From Silene conica (Eukaryota; Streptophyta; Magnoliopsida; Caryophyllales; Caryophyllaceae), in contig CM055312.2 in assembly GCA_029255685.2 (NCBI GenBank), forward strand, positions 2,008,649 through 2,072,648: 64,000 nucleotides of DNA, read 5' to 3'. Both the position numbers and the translations under genes were made by a program. Positions 43,062 through 55,874 of the stretch are shown here, piece by piece (position 1 is the stretch's first letter; each line of letters begins with the position of its first letter). The notes beneath the pieces were generated by a model. That model saw nothing but the letters and a program-made list of their open reading frames with translations, searched no databases and was not told the DNA's origin.

Positions 43062-46000
43062 ATGGAAGATAAAAAGCAAACTCATCAACCAAAACTCGTC
43101 GTTTTGGCTGACTTGAATGTTGATCCTCCTGAATTTGAAGATGACGATTCTACCCTTTTCCCTCCTTCTGCTCCTCCCCTTCCTTCTGTTCCTCTTCTTC
43201 AAAGGTTCTTCCTTTTCCCATCATTTCTATCTTCTTCTTTCATTTGCCTCTTCTTCAATTTTTCATTTTTTGGTGATTTTTTGTGTTATTTTGAGTAGGG
43301 TTTTTATTAATTGTACTTTCTGCTGATTTTTGTTTTTTTAATCATTTTTGGAGCTAATTTCGAGAAATTTGATAGCTTGGTTGTTTTATTTTAGGATAAT
43401 GGGGGGGGGGTAGTCTTTAGCTTCGCTGGGTTAATTTTAAGCTGTGAGTGGTAATTTCCGAAGGTAAGCAAATGTTTGGGACGGCGGGAATGAGTAATTT
43501 ACAAGGGCATTTAAGAGACATGAGGTGTTTGGGACGGCGGGAATGAGTAGTTTGGGTACTTCTGGCGAAATTGCTGTATTGAAGTATCTTGCTGGAGTTG
43601 ACACTTACAGCCACCCAACTCGGTGATTCGGGAGTTCAATCTTGAAATGTATAAGGAGCTAACGGTTGAGGCAACTGTAGGGTTTTGATAGGGTTTCATA
43701 ACATCACAGGCGACTTGTAGCAGTATATTCAATATTGTAAGAACATTATATCAAAGGGTAGAACAGTAATTGGACATGGGACAAATTCCAACTTAGAGGG
43801 TTCATATGACCTTGGTTCTAGAGTGAAAGAAGTTAGGTTGAGTGAATGATGGTGCCAGACTGCTAGCTATCTCATATTCGCAGATCAGAGAAAGCAAAAT
43901 GAGAAGTCCAACAAAGTGTCACAAGCTGAAGACGGATATTTCCCTCTCATAATAAAGCAAGTGAGAGGGCAAGTGGGGAGAAAATGGAGCACCTATGGAT
44001 ATTGCCACTTGCACATTGTGAGAGGGCATTATCCGTCTTCAGCCTATGACACAAATAGTTCCCGTCTTCAATGAGAATTTGTGATAACTTTTGTACAATA
44101 ATGTGGGCTAGTTGCTTATTTTACAAGATTTGAACTAACCAACTAGTTCTATTACAAACTTCGATAATATTCGTAGATATCCTAGATCATCGTAGTTAAC
44201 ATCACCAGCTTGGATTAGTAGATAATAAAATGATAATGCTGTTGAGCTTCAATTACTGTTGCTAATTAGCTTCTGGGCTCACTTGAATCTTCGCTTGATT
44301 GATTGTTAATTATGTTCTTAAAGAGGTTCCACTCTTAAATTAATCTGTTGTATGTGCATTTCACACGTGTATGCATCGACTTTTACTTCTCTGTCATCCA
44401 GTATTGTCATGTAAAAATAATATGTATATTGGTAGGTTTCCCGTCAATGATAGTAACATGGAGAAGTTGCCGCTGATAGTCAAAGAAGGTAGTGATGCTA
44501 TAGAAGGTGAAAGTAAAAGATTAAACAAACTAGGAAAGTGCCGACCGAAGTCCGGCAAAGTTGAAGATCATCTCGACTGTGGGGCTGATGTTGATGGAGA
44601 TCAACAGTCTCTTGGGGCTCCATCTTCCCGTGAAGAGAAAGTTAGCAGCTTGAAAACTGTGAGTCAGTTTATGTTGGCGTCTTTTTTTTGTTCATTAACT
44701 TGCTGGCTCTCTTGGAAAGTTCAAGGACTATTGAAAAATGGTTATTATTTACTACTACTCCCATAGCCCTGTTGTTTCATAGTAAGATTCACACCCCTTT
44801 TGGAATAGGTTATTTTAGAGGGATTGCAAGAGGCCACAAAGCAAGGTTTGCCTAACTCGTTATGAAAATGCTACATCTGACGCGCAATGCACCCATTATA
44901 TACACTTCCTCTCATTCTATGGAAAAGAACCATTTGTAAATGGCACAAATATTTGAGTAAGCTTATGTAAATCTTGACTATTATACCCTTGCAAGTGAAC
45001 AACTCAACACTCCTACCTTTTCTCTCATAAGGGTATTTGGGTAATTTGTGGGGGCTATTTTTGAAAATTAAGGAAACAGTGCAAATCCAGTGAATGATCC
45101 AAACATGGAAAGTGATGTTTTCTCAAAGAATGGGAGGGAGTATGTTTTAAGTAAGCACCATGATAGAAAATGCTCAAACTGAATCGTGGTTGGCCGGCGA
45201 GTGGAGTGAATGTGGTAACTGAAACACTAAGTTTGTGACATTTCCTTTTCTTATAAATATCTTTGTCACCAACTCACCAGGACAAAATTGTCCAGATATA
45301 ACCTGAAAACGAATAAAGCCAAGAGCGAATTTTATTGGAAGTTGGACTTAAATAGAAAGCGTGAACCTTACTCCAAGAGACTCCAGGAGTATGTTCATAA
45401 TTCTGTAATGATAATCCATTTCCACGAGTTTATATCATAAGCAAAGTGCTGAGTACCAATGATATTGAATCAAGCCACCTGTCATTTTGTAAACGTTTTG
45501 AGGATTGCCATGTTCCGTCACCATGTTTAAGGACATTGTAAGGCGGTATTGGCGAGAATTATAGAGACTAAGCTGCGATAATTGATCCTGCAACCTTGAC
45601 CAAAGCTGAGATTATATATTATGGTTGAGCCTCATTATGTGAGAAGCTTTGAAGCTTCTATATGGATTCTCGGTTAAATAAATCACCGTAAGCTAGGATA
45701 CATTTTATTGGGACGCTTAACAGTTAACTACCTAGCTAACGTGTTGATACATGTATCGTAGCTAAGGTGCATCTATAACTCTTATAGGTCTCAAGAGGTA
45801 GCTTATTTTCTTATTCCATTAATCAATCACCTTCGTTTACGTATGCAGGGCTTGATACATGTAGCAAGGAAGGCCCCAAAGAATGCGCACGCTCATTTTT
45901 TACTAGGTTTAATGTACCAGCGGTTATGTCAGCCACAGAAGGTTGCTGCTAGAAGGTCTCAAACCTCTTCTTGGCATTATGCACCATGTTTGCGCACTAA

Positions 46001-49000
46001 TTTTATGTGAAACGATGGCAGGCAGTTCTTGCATATGAGAAAGCAGCTGAAATTTTACTACGATCTGATGAGGAAATCGACAGGCCAGAACTGCTATCAT
46101 TAGTTCAAATGCATCATGCCCAGGTCTATTCTTTTCTTTCTTTTTCTTTTCCTTTCAGGCACGGTTTTGGATTACTGAAGCGATTGCTAAAGTTAAAATA
46201 TAACAAACTCCCGTTTGAATCTTTTCTTATTTACTTCTATTTTAGCATCAGAGACATTGCTCCTGTATGTAACAATTTCTTCTTATCCTATGTTTAGTGC
46301 CTTCTTCTAGAAAATATGAGCGAGTCAACTTCCGACAATGAGCTTGAAATAGAAGAGCTTGAAGAGATACTTTCAAAATTAAAGGAGTCAGTGTTATCAG
46401 ATATTAGACAAGTACCTGTTTGGAATACTCTAGGAATGATTCTCCTTAAAACCGGTCGTCTGCAGGTATATTCACTTTAATCATATACTTGTATATTGAG
46501 ATGTATTACATCTTTTTCTTGTCTCTTAAATAATATTGTGTTTTTTTCAAAACCCCTTTGCCTTTCATTTTTTGTTTCACTCCACTTCTGTTTTTTTTTC
46601 TTTTCTTTCTTTTTTCTCTTGTTGAGATGAGAGTTCACTCATGACGGTTCCATAGGATGATTCATGTCAGCCGACCCCGAAACATTTTGGGACTAAGGCT
46701 CTGATGTTGTTGTTGTTGTTTGTAGAGTGCAATTTCCGTATTGTCAACTTTATCAACCCTGGCACCAGACAACTTGGATTGCCTTGGAAACTTAGGTCTT
46801 GCTTATTTACAGAGGTAAAGACCCAAAATATTGTTATCTTTTATATTTTATATTTAAACATTGATCATGAGCACTCTGTTCTTCTGTGAGACACTCATGT
46901 AATCTCGACTAACTTCAATTAGTCTATAACTGTTTTTGAGGATGTCTGTTGAAATTAGTCTTTAATGGGCATAGGAACTAGGAAACAACTCAAAGTAAGA
47001 GCAAACAAGCATCTAGAGACTTTTATTATTACAAGAGGCGTCCAATGATTTTAGGAGGCTCGGTTCAAATTGCCAATTTGGGGCCCTAAATAGTACTTGT
47101 AAGCAAATAATATTTTTTTTAAAAAAGTAATAAAACAAAAAAGTTGGTTTTTTTAGAGGACACAAAAGCTATTTTTGTTGTTGTTGTAATTAAGGTTATT
47201 AAAAATATAGATCCAATTTTGTTTGGATAAAAAAAATAAAAAATAGAAAAAACACTTTAACAAAGACAAATACAAAATTGAGATTTTGCTACGCAGAGAA
47301 ATCGAACCCCGGACATCGCATTGAAAAGTAATGCTCAAACCACTACACACATGCATATTAATACTAATTTAGTACAACAATGTAACTTTTTTGTAGTACT
47401 TTCCAACATCTTTTCTCATTAATTCTTTATCCTTGTTGGCTTTTCTCAACTTTATGTAAGAAGCCTTATTTTGTTTGCCAAGAGTACTTCCCTACCGATC
47501 TTCTATACTAGTAGTTCTGTTTCTGTCGTGGTGGAAGAGTAATAGTCCTGATATCTAAGTTTTTTCAGCAAGCATTTCACAATGATACTGCTTATCTTGC
47601 ACCCTCATATTCTTAATATCTGACCACTTCCATGTATAACTTGACTACTTTTCTCTCAGTGGAAATTTGGAGACCGCCCTAAAATGTTTTCAGGGTCTAA
47701 TTCTTAAAGATCAAGTCCATCCCAGTGCTCTTGTCAACTATGCTGCCATTATTTTGTGCAAGTATAGTTCACCTGTTGCAGGTTCGTAATTTATAATTTT
47801 ATTCACCATTTCTATGCGTTTTTATGTTATCGGTGCTCCATAGTTTTGTGGTGTATCTTGATGCCGTTATTGTTAGACAGTTTGATACTGACCGCATCAT
47901 AAACAAAAAATTAGGTGCTGGAGCAGGTGCTGGTGATGTTGGTGTGGAATCAGATTCTACTGTTGCAATAAGCACGGCAAAGGAGTGTCTGTTAGCTGCT
48001 CTTAAACTAGATCCTAAGGCAGCACACGTATGGGCAAATCTTGCCAGTGCATACCATATCATTGGTGATTATAAAAGTTCGAGCAAGTGCTTAGAAAAGG
48101 TACATTGTTATATCCTTCATCTCTAATGGAAATTTTTATAATTTGCTTGTAAGCTGTGATTTTTTGCTTTGGATCCCATTTGTCATCTGCTTATCGTCCT
48201 TCAATGTCTAGACCCTCAAGGGGTTGTGCGTGAATCTTATCTGTTACAAATTTACAATTCCTCGGTGATGATGGATGAAGCAAATTAGTTGCACTTTAGC
48301 TTATTCTAAACACAATTTTCCTTATGGGTCGTCCGATTGCCTTTTTTTGGAGAAAAAAAATATCTTATTGTTACTAATTTGGCAGGCAGTTAAACTGGAA
48401 CCCAATTGTATGTCCACACGTTATTCTGTTGCTGTCCACCGCATAAAAGATGCAGAAAGATCACAAAATCCCAGTGAACAGCTATCTTGGGCTGGAAATG
48501 AAATGGGTTCGATTCTTCGGGAAGCAGATCCTTTGTCGATTGATCCTACGATCGCTTGGGCTGGGCTTGCCATGGTACACCAGACCCAACATGAGATTTC
48601 AGCAGCATTTGAAAGTGAACAGAAAGAGTTGATGGAAGTGGAAGAGCATGCTGTTTACAGCTTGAAGCAGGTGTCATAAACATCTTTAATCCAAATATAT
48701 TCTCGTTGCATATTGCTGCTTTGAACTTGTCGAGGAATTAATCATGCAAGGGAGCATGTTTGGGGTTTGACTCCCTTCTAGATAGACATTGTTCGTATTC
48801 GAGTTTTCTTCATTTGCTAATGCATGGCTGGTTAGGATGAAGATAGGCTTAAATGACTGATGCAAATGTAGGTACTTTATGCCCTTTGTAATGTAAAAGG
48901 GATTATGGTTGCCTGCATTTGAGACCTACCCAACTCACTTTAGGAGGCATTAAGAAAATGTTGGTTGATGGTATCCTGGTTTATCGTGAGCCGTGACTAC

Positions 49001-49989
49001 ACAAAATGTAAATTAGTGGTCAAATGTTCTTGCTACCTATGTTACTCAGACTCGTTTAGAGTACGTGTCCAAGTGTCAGACTGGGCTATTTTATTGAAAA
49101 ATATGCACATTTTGATCTAAAATGAGGTGTCCATGTGTCATACCCATGTCCGAGTGTCCAGTATCGGACACGGGTACGCGAGGAAATTAGAAGAGTCGGA
49201 GTAACATAGCTTGCTACTACCTCCATTGTAAATTTATTGTCCACATTTGACTTTTGTAGTCTATGAATGTCAACTTTGACTACTAATATCAACAAGTATA
49301 TCTAGAAATTCAGGTGTAAATTTGTCACGCTTGATTTATGATGTGCGTAAAGTTTCTACTTTTCGATAATCTTCCATTTTTTTCATGAAGGGTAGCTGAA
49401 TCTTTCGTTCACCAAATGAACCTTTTCCTGTTGTGTTGCTGATTCATGTCCTTCCCTTGTTTTACAGGTCATAGGAGAAGACCCTGATGATCCTGTGCAC
49501 TGGCACCAGCTAGGGCTACATAGCCTCCGTGCCCAACAATTCAGATTATCACAGAACTATTTCAAGACTGCAGTTTCTCGATTTAGAGACTGCAGCTATG
49601 TTTGGTCAAATCTCGGTATCTCATTGCAGTTATCTGGAAAAGCATCTCTAGCTGAGGATGTCTTCAAAAGAGCATTAGGTTTCGCTACATCAGAGCAACA
49701 ACATGCAATCTTTTCCAATCTGGGGAATTTATACAGGCAGGAGAAGAAATATGATAGTGCAAAGGCTATGTTTAGTAAAGCGCTTAAACTTAAGCCTGGA
49801 TATGCTCCAGCTTATAACAATCTTGGGCTTGTATTTGTTGCCGAGGGCCTTCTTGAGGAAGCCAAGTACTGCTTTGACAAAGCTTTACAGGCTGACCCTT
49901 TGTTAGATGCTGCCAAATCTAACTTGATCAAAGTTATGTCTCTGTGCAAGATATGCAAGGTTGTTACCCCAAGCTTAATCAAGGATTAG
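43062..49989 (+). CDS. TPR-repeat protein, At5g63200-like
   Basis: Ten exons: 43062-43204, 44436-44658, 45849-45941, 46022-46123, 46298-46465, 46726-46814, 47660-47781, 47915-48099, 48386-48670, 49468-49989. They join in phase to 643 residues. The first ~120 residues are acidic, Pro- and Ser-rich and probably disordered. Tetratricopeptide repeats start near residue 123 (AHFLLGLMYQRL..QKAVLAYEKAAEIL) and recur to the end: VWNTLGMILLKTGRLQ, LGNLGLAYLQSGNLETALKC, VWANLASAYHIIGDY, SNLGISLQLSGK, and a classic SNLGNLYRQ...NNLGLVFVAEG run. TPRs bind protein partners; the partner is not known to me. It is often mislabelled SPINDLY-like, but the glycosyltransferase domain is absent. An upstream in-frame Met at 42918 would add a hydrophobic tail unlike the family and was not used. 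The intron 3 donor (GTTGCT) is weak. Confidence 0.9.
43403..43412. repeat. Poly-G run in intron 1 of the TPR gene
   Basis: A G run of about ten bases, uncommon in plant introns. It is a likely slippage or sequencing-error site. Confidence 0.6.
43918..44093. mobile_element. MITE of the CCGTC/GACGG family, intron 1 of the TPR gene
   Basis: The left side GTCACAAGCTGAAGACGGAT is matched inverted on the right by ATCCGTCTTCAGCCTATGAC, with a further TTCCCGTCTTCAATGAGAAT block outside it. GAGAGGGCA motifs lie inside both arms. Confidence 0.7.
44905..45142. mobile_element. Degenerate Stowaway-like MITE, intron 2 of the TPR gene
   Basis: The ends TTCCTCTCATTCTATGG and, inverted, AAAGAATGGGAGGGAG are imperfect complements near TA dinucleotides. 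It is older and more diverged than the Stowaways at 29594 and 42158. Confidence 0.5.
46548..46721 (+). mobile_element. Au-type SINE ending at the exon 6 splice acceptor of the TPR gene
   Basis: The sequence is closely related to 37272-37425, with the same T-rich leader, GATGAGAGTTCACTCATGAC, GGGACTAAGGCT and a longer TTGTTGTTGTT tail. The tail runs directly into TTGTAG, the acceptor of exon 6 at 46725. The SINE therefore appears to supply the pyrimidine-rich tract of this acceptor. Confidence 0.75.
49036..49207. mobile_element. MITE with GTGTCGG motifs, intron 9 of the TPR gene
   Basis: The ends TGTTACTCAGACTCG and GAGTCGGAGTAACA are inverted repeats with TA on both flanks. The interior has GTGTCCA/GGACACG motifs. 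It belongs with the elements at 35427 and 56172. Confidence 0.7.
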
Positions 49990-51120
49990 GTTACTCCGTA
50001 CATATTATGATGTGAAGTGCGTAATTAGATCGATGATGTAGCCATGAGCCCTTGATCAATTGGCAAGCGGGTAATCTAAAAGCTCAAGAGGGAGAGTTTT
50101 ACCACCTTTGTGATCCTCTCGAGGCTTAAGTTCAGACTAAACCGGTCTGATGGTCAATGGCAGCTGATCAGGTTGGTCTACTACATGCTAGAGCTGGTAC
50201 ATGTAAAAGCAAGGTCATTTCTCGCAACACTATCAGTGTGATGTCAACCAGCAGAGCATGTAAACTTCAGCTCTACAGCAACAAGATAAGATGAGGGTGG
50301 GACTAGCGCTTGGGTTTGAGAAGAGTTTTGATGTTTTCAACTCGGGTTCTAGAAGCTAAAATGGTAGTGGAAAAGGCAAGGAATCTTCTCAGAGAAAAGC
50401 AAGTCAGAGCTCCAACAACGTTCCTGCATAGAAGGGCATAGAAGGGTACTGGCAATGATGGTTGAGCTGATCATCAAGTGGGCCTGAGCGGTATTGAACA
50501 CATTCATGCCCATACAAGACCCCGGGCATAGAATGAACTCGTTTGTATGAATGGGAGGAGCAACTGTAGTGCAGCTTGTGACCGACATAATGGAATTACC
50601 CATGTAACACTTGCAGACAAGAAGTGCCCTTTGGTTTCAGATTAATCGAGATTTTGACAAGGGTATGAGCCAATTAGTCCGATTTTTGATGTGTGGGAGT
50701 AATTCCACTTACGGAGGACAGTAAATCGAGGGAGATGTTGATTATGCTAATCCCATTCGTGTATTGTCGATACTCGATAGTGTATGTACTTGTTCAAGGT
50801 TAAGGTGTTTCAGTAAATTGTCCAATAGATATTAAGTCGCTTATTTTTCCTCAGAGATGAAATTAAAAGAGATCAAAAGCCAACTTAGCATGTCCTTGTA
50901 ATCTATTGATACCCGAACTAAAGCCGTGATTTTAATGATTTACCTGAAGTCAGCTGATGGCAAATCTTGCATTACACACTCGGTGAAAAATCAAATTTGC
51001 CCATTCGCAATTCAATAGCGCTGAGAAAAAGAAAGGTCACAGGGCCTTCCTGTGGAAAAATTGCCACGAAACAAGTCGTATAGTGTTGTTGCCAAGAACC
51101 GATCATGGAAGCGAGTCACA

Positions 51121-51240
51121 TTACAAGGATCCTAATCCGTTGTAAAAGGAGCGTCAGGAGTGTCATTTTAGACACTAGATTTACAAGGATCCTAATCCGT
51201 TGTAAAAGGAGCGTCAGGAGTGTCATTTTAGACACTAGAT
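51121..51240. repeat. Perfect 60-bp tandem duplication
   Basis: 51121-51180 and 51181-51240 are identical at all 60 positions. There is no third copy. Either it is very recent or it is an assembly artefact. Confidence 0.95.
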
Positions 51241-51834
51241 TTGCATGCCGACAGAATGCTAGAAAGATTGTTCACGTATGAGAAAGCTATGATTGTGTAG
51301 GCTGCTCAAAAGTTTCTGAAAGTTCGGCCTACCACGGTTGAACGACTTTAAATGAATATAGCAAGACCGGTTGCTACGTTTTACCGAGTACATATAGAAC
51401 AACTTGACAGTTTCATATTGATAATACATTATGAGATATTGCGAGGTTGTGACCAACTAATCAGCTATGAAAGTAAAAGCATCACGAGCACACTGGCAGG
51501 CATACGCTATTCAATGGGAAATTCAAATGAACCCTTGCACGAAAAATAACCGAGTTCTAAATAACATTCTAAAGAGCGGGTCGCAAGCAATAAATCCAGG
51601 GGGTAAACTACTTCTGGCACAGCAAAATTTCTTCAAAGTTAGTTATGCAAGCCTTTAAACGAGAAAATAATAATATGAAAACGAGTTCTGAAGACCAGAG
51701 TGACGAGACCATGTTCCAAATGATTTGGAAATAACAAACCCTTAATTATTTGTCGTCGAGAAGAGGGATGCGGTTTTAGGGTTTTAAGCGAAACTCTTTC
51801 GGAAACATTAATTATTCATTCCACAAATTCTCAG

Positions 51835-51935
51835 ACGGACATTATCCGTCACAAGCTGAAAACGAATGATGCCCCTCTCACATAATGCAAGTTGAGTATC
51901 CTTCCTCAACTCATATCCATCACAAACAAGACTCT
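51835..51935. mobile_element. MITE remnant of the CCGTC/GACGG family
   Basis: The left arm ATTATCCGTCACAAGCTGAA is clear; the right arm (ATCCATCACAAACAAGACTC) is much decayed. Confidence 0.5.
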
Positions 51936-52315
51936 ATATTCATTCATTTGATTTGATGGACCCGTTATGGTATGGGAATGGGACTATTCTATCGTCAGAC
52001 CAAAAGTGAGTTTTAATTTAAACCTATTTGTTATTCGTGTCAACAAATTACTTTAACTTATAGACAATTTGATGTCCACAAAAAATGTGACAACTTAGTA
52101 CCAGTTAACAGCACACTGACAATTCAAACGCAAAAAAGAGAATAATGAAAACAATTAGAAGAGGCTGCTGAAATAAGATGTAATCCACACTGGGTAAGTC
52201 TCAAAACAGAGAAAAATGTCCTGAAGTCGAGAGACCGACGACCAGGTTCCAAAAAAGCTTAAAACAAACCGTCTTCTACAAGCTCAACATAGTAATTTAA
52301 TTCCAGAAATAACTC

Positions 52316-53024
<709 letters not shown>

Positions 53025-53214
53025 TGTTACTTAGAATGGCTGTGTATTCAATTTCAAATACCAGGCATCAGAAAACCAACATTTCTAAAGTCAATCACTA
53101 ACTGTGACAGAACATTTCTTTCACATACCCTAACATCAAAAGAAGCTGTCGAAACAGAAATTAAAGCCGATAACATCTATTTATCTACAAAGAGTCTTGC
53201 TTACGAAGTATAAT

Positions 53215-53330
53215 CCGTCACAAGCTAAAGACGGATACTTTAACTCTCACACTAAGTGGACATGCAAGTGGGAGGACTATCCGTCTTCTGCTTGCAAAGA
53301 ATAGTATCGTCTTCAACAAGAATTTGGGAT
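53215..53330. mobile_element. MITE of the CCGTC/GACGG family, leader intron of RPS15A
   Basis: The left arm AATCCGTCACAAGCTAAAGA and the right arm ACTATCCGTCTTCTGCTTG plus GTCTTCAACAAGAATTTGG match the family at 43918 and 11070. Confidence 0.65.
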
Positions 53331-53924
53331 TTATCTAATAACTACGTGCAATACGAATTCACACCAACAAAGAAAGGTAAACCCAGAACTTTTGGAACTA
53401 ATAGTCTACAATATATATCAAACAATAAGAATGATGAAATGCGAAGAAAATGCTCTAATATTAATTATTTATACCCAAAATATAAGCATTTAACCTAGGA
53501 AAAAAACATTAATTACTACTCAATCCATAAAATTAACAGCTTCAATGGAGTAATTAAGTATATGAAAATCAATTAAAATTAATACTAAAATAAGCATCAT
53601 TAAAAGAGTTTTAAAACCTTTAAAATAAATCACAAAAATTGCAGGCACGAACTAATTTAACACGAAAACAGTGAATCAACAACATACACACTTATAGCTT
53701 CATCAAAAGTTGCAAAGTTTACAATCAAACAACAACAAATTATAATCACAGCATCTAGCAATTTATCGAAAATGTTGATAAGGAGAATCAGTGATTGCTT
53801 AAATTAACAGAAAATGAAATCGAGAGATGAGATCGTTACCAAGAAGATGAATTGAAGAATGTGAAAACGGCGGTGCGAGATGAACAAGAGAGAGAAAGAG
53901 GAAAATAATGGTGTGAGAGTGAGA

Positions 53925-53961
53925 TTAGGGTTTTAAGAGGACAAAGTTTCACAAACCCTAA
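53925..53961 (-). promoter_or_regulatory. Telo-box motifs at the RPS15A promoter
   Basis: AAACCCTAA occurs on the minus strand at 53933-53925, and once more in the opposite orientation at 53953-53961. Telo-boxes near the transcription start are a known feature of plant ribosomal protein and other growth-related genes. The exact transcription start is not visible. Confidence 0.6.
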
Positions 53962-54034
53962 TATTATGATTGGGGATTGGGTTTCATTTTGTCGTGGGCT
54001 TGTGTATTTGGTGAGACCCAAATCACCCAATGTC

Positions 54035-54356
54035 AGGGTAACATTATTGGGAGTCTTAAGACAAGACTCCCTCAATTTTACCAATAATTTACCCGAGTCT
54101 TGAGGAAAGTCTTAACTCGAGTCTTGAAAATTCAAGACTCTGCTCAAGACTTTGGTGGGTCTTGACCCCACTAAAAGTAATTTAATAAGTATGTAAAAAG
54201 AAAAAGTAAAATGGAAAAGTAGAGTATGAAGTGAGTCTGACGGATAATGTATAAAGTTTTGGATGAGTCTGAACAATAAAAAATAATAAAAATTAGTGGA
54301 AATCTGATGTGGCAGAGTCTTAAGACTTTGGGGAGTCTTACCAATTATGTTACCCT
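54035..54356. mobile_element. MITE with GGGTAACAT ends (Harbinger-like)
   Basis: The left end AGGGTAACATTATTGGGAG is matched inverted at the right by CCAATTATGTTACCCT. The interior carries several AGTCTTAAGAC/CAAGACT motifs. Three-base flanks (TCA against TTA) only loosely fit a Harbinger duplication. Confidence 0.65.
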
Positions 54357-55706
54357 TATGTTTTAGTTCGTAGCTAACTCTCGGATAAAATCGTCTTATA
54401 AGGTAAATCAATGAATGTATGATGGTGGATGGATCTATCGACAAAATATACTCATTAGTAAACTAATCGAAACCTTGTAAATTGTAACCAAAATATACTC
54501 ACTAGTAAACTAATTTACTTTTTTTTTCCACGGGATAATTGTTTTAGTGAAAATACTCAATAATTATTTAATTTGTAGTCATTTTTCAAATTATTCTCAT
54601 CACCGGAGAAAAAAAATCCCGATTTTTACTCTTTCTTCTAAAGCCTTGATGGTTTATGCTTTTATAAGATGACAAGGGCATAACGTAGTATACAGTTATG
54701 GTAATTTTTAATCAAATTGTTACTCAAGACTTAGGCTCTATTTGGTATTCATCAATTTAAATTAGCAGAAATAATTTGGCCAAGCAAATTGTAAATAACA
54801 AATTAAATTAATAGGTTTGACTAGTATATTTCAATTATTATATTTGTAGAACTCATTGATAATTAACAAAATTTGGTTAATAGATTGTTATATCTATGTG
54901 TAAATTGGTCGATGAATTCATATTTCACAATTTGCTAATATGAATATGCTGGGAGGAAGGGTGGAACAACATATTGGAAAACAGTAGATGGCCTTTAGTG
55001 TACGCTTTCAATATGTCATTTACCAAATCCTCAAAATAGTAGATTTGTGAGTCAAACATGGTAAAAATTTATCAATCCGTCGTTTACCGAACACTCTCTT
55101 AATTGCTTGTCAAATTGATTTAGGATACAATTTCTTTGGACAAATTTCTTTCGTCTACCAATTCAATATGAAAAAAATGACCTAATATGAAAAGAATGAC
55201 AAATAGAACGTCCATATTATGTTCAATTAAAATTTCAATCAAATTTTCATTCAAGACTTAATTATCTTGTCATTTTTTAAAGTTAATAAACTCTAACATA
55301 CAATAGGGAAGATAGAGGATGTCCGATAGGAGTGGACATGGACTGATGGACGCGGTGTTGTGCGCTCATTGCATTAGGATTGGCGGGGCTGCATGAAGGG
55401 TGGGTGTGAAGGGTGGTTTGTTGGTGGAGTCACGGCCGTTTTCATCAGTTGGGAAAGAGGCTGGTGTCTCTAGCTGGTCTCTGATGGGTAGGTCGTCAGC
55501 GGGTAGGATCGCTTGCAAGAGGAGCGGACCGAGTGGTTAATTTTCAAATGATGGATGAACTTTTTGAGTGATAATTTTCATGCAAGACGGGTCGGAACAC
55601 CAAAAAAGTCCGCGAATTTTTACACATCTAAAGAATATTTCGACATTTTACACGAGACTAATCTAAGATTCTAAGTTAAAAGCCAGAGCTTCAAAATCGA
55701 CACCCC
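54357..55706. other. Intergenic spacer with a GC-rich island
   Basis: It is mostly AT-rich and without genes. About 55320-55545 is clearly richer in G (GGTGGG, GGCGGGGC motifs) than its surroundings and has no open frame that I recognise. Confidence 0.5.
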
Positions 55707-55808
55707 ACTCATGCATTTACAGAATCTAGACATCAGATTCGCCTCCTTGGAACTTGCACTCATGCATTTACAGAATCTAGACATCAGATTCGCCTCCTCG
55801 GAACTTGG
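55707..55808. repeat. 51-bp tandem duplication near the 3' end of the callose synthase gene
   Basis: Two copies starting ACTCATGCATTTACAG (55707 and 55758) differ at about two positions. They lie in the presumed 3' untranslated region of the callose synthase gene. Confidence 0.85.
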
Positions 55809-55874
55809 AAGAGTAACAAACACACAATTACTTGATAACGACCCGACAGCCCAACCACATTCTGATGTCGATCC

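Larger units (their letters stand above)
49990..52315. other. Intergenic region between the TPR and S15a genes
   Basis: It starts with the presumed 3' untranslated region of the TPR gene. It contains a perfect 60-bp tandem duplication (51121-51240) and a MITE remnant (about 51835). The open frames here resemble no family I know, and I see no splice-compatible gene. Confidence 0.55.
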
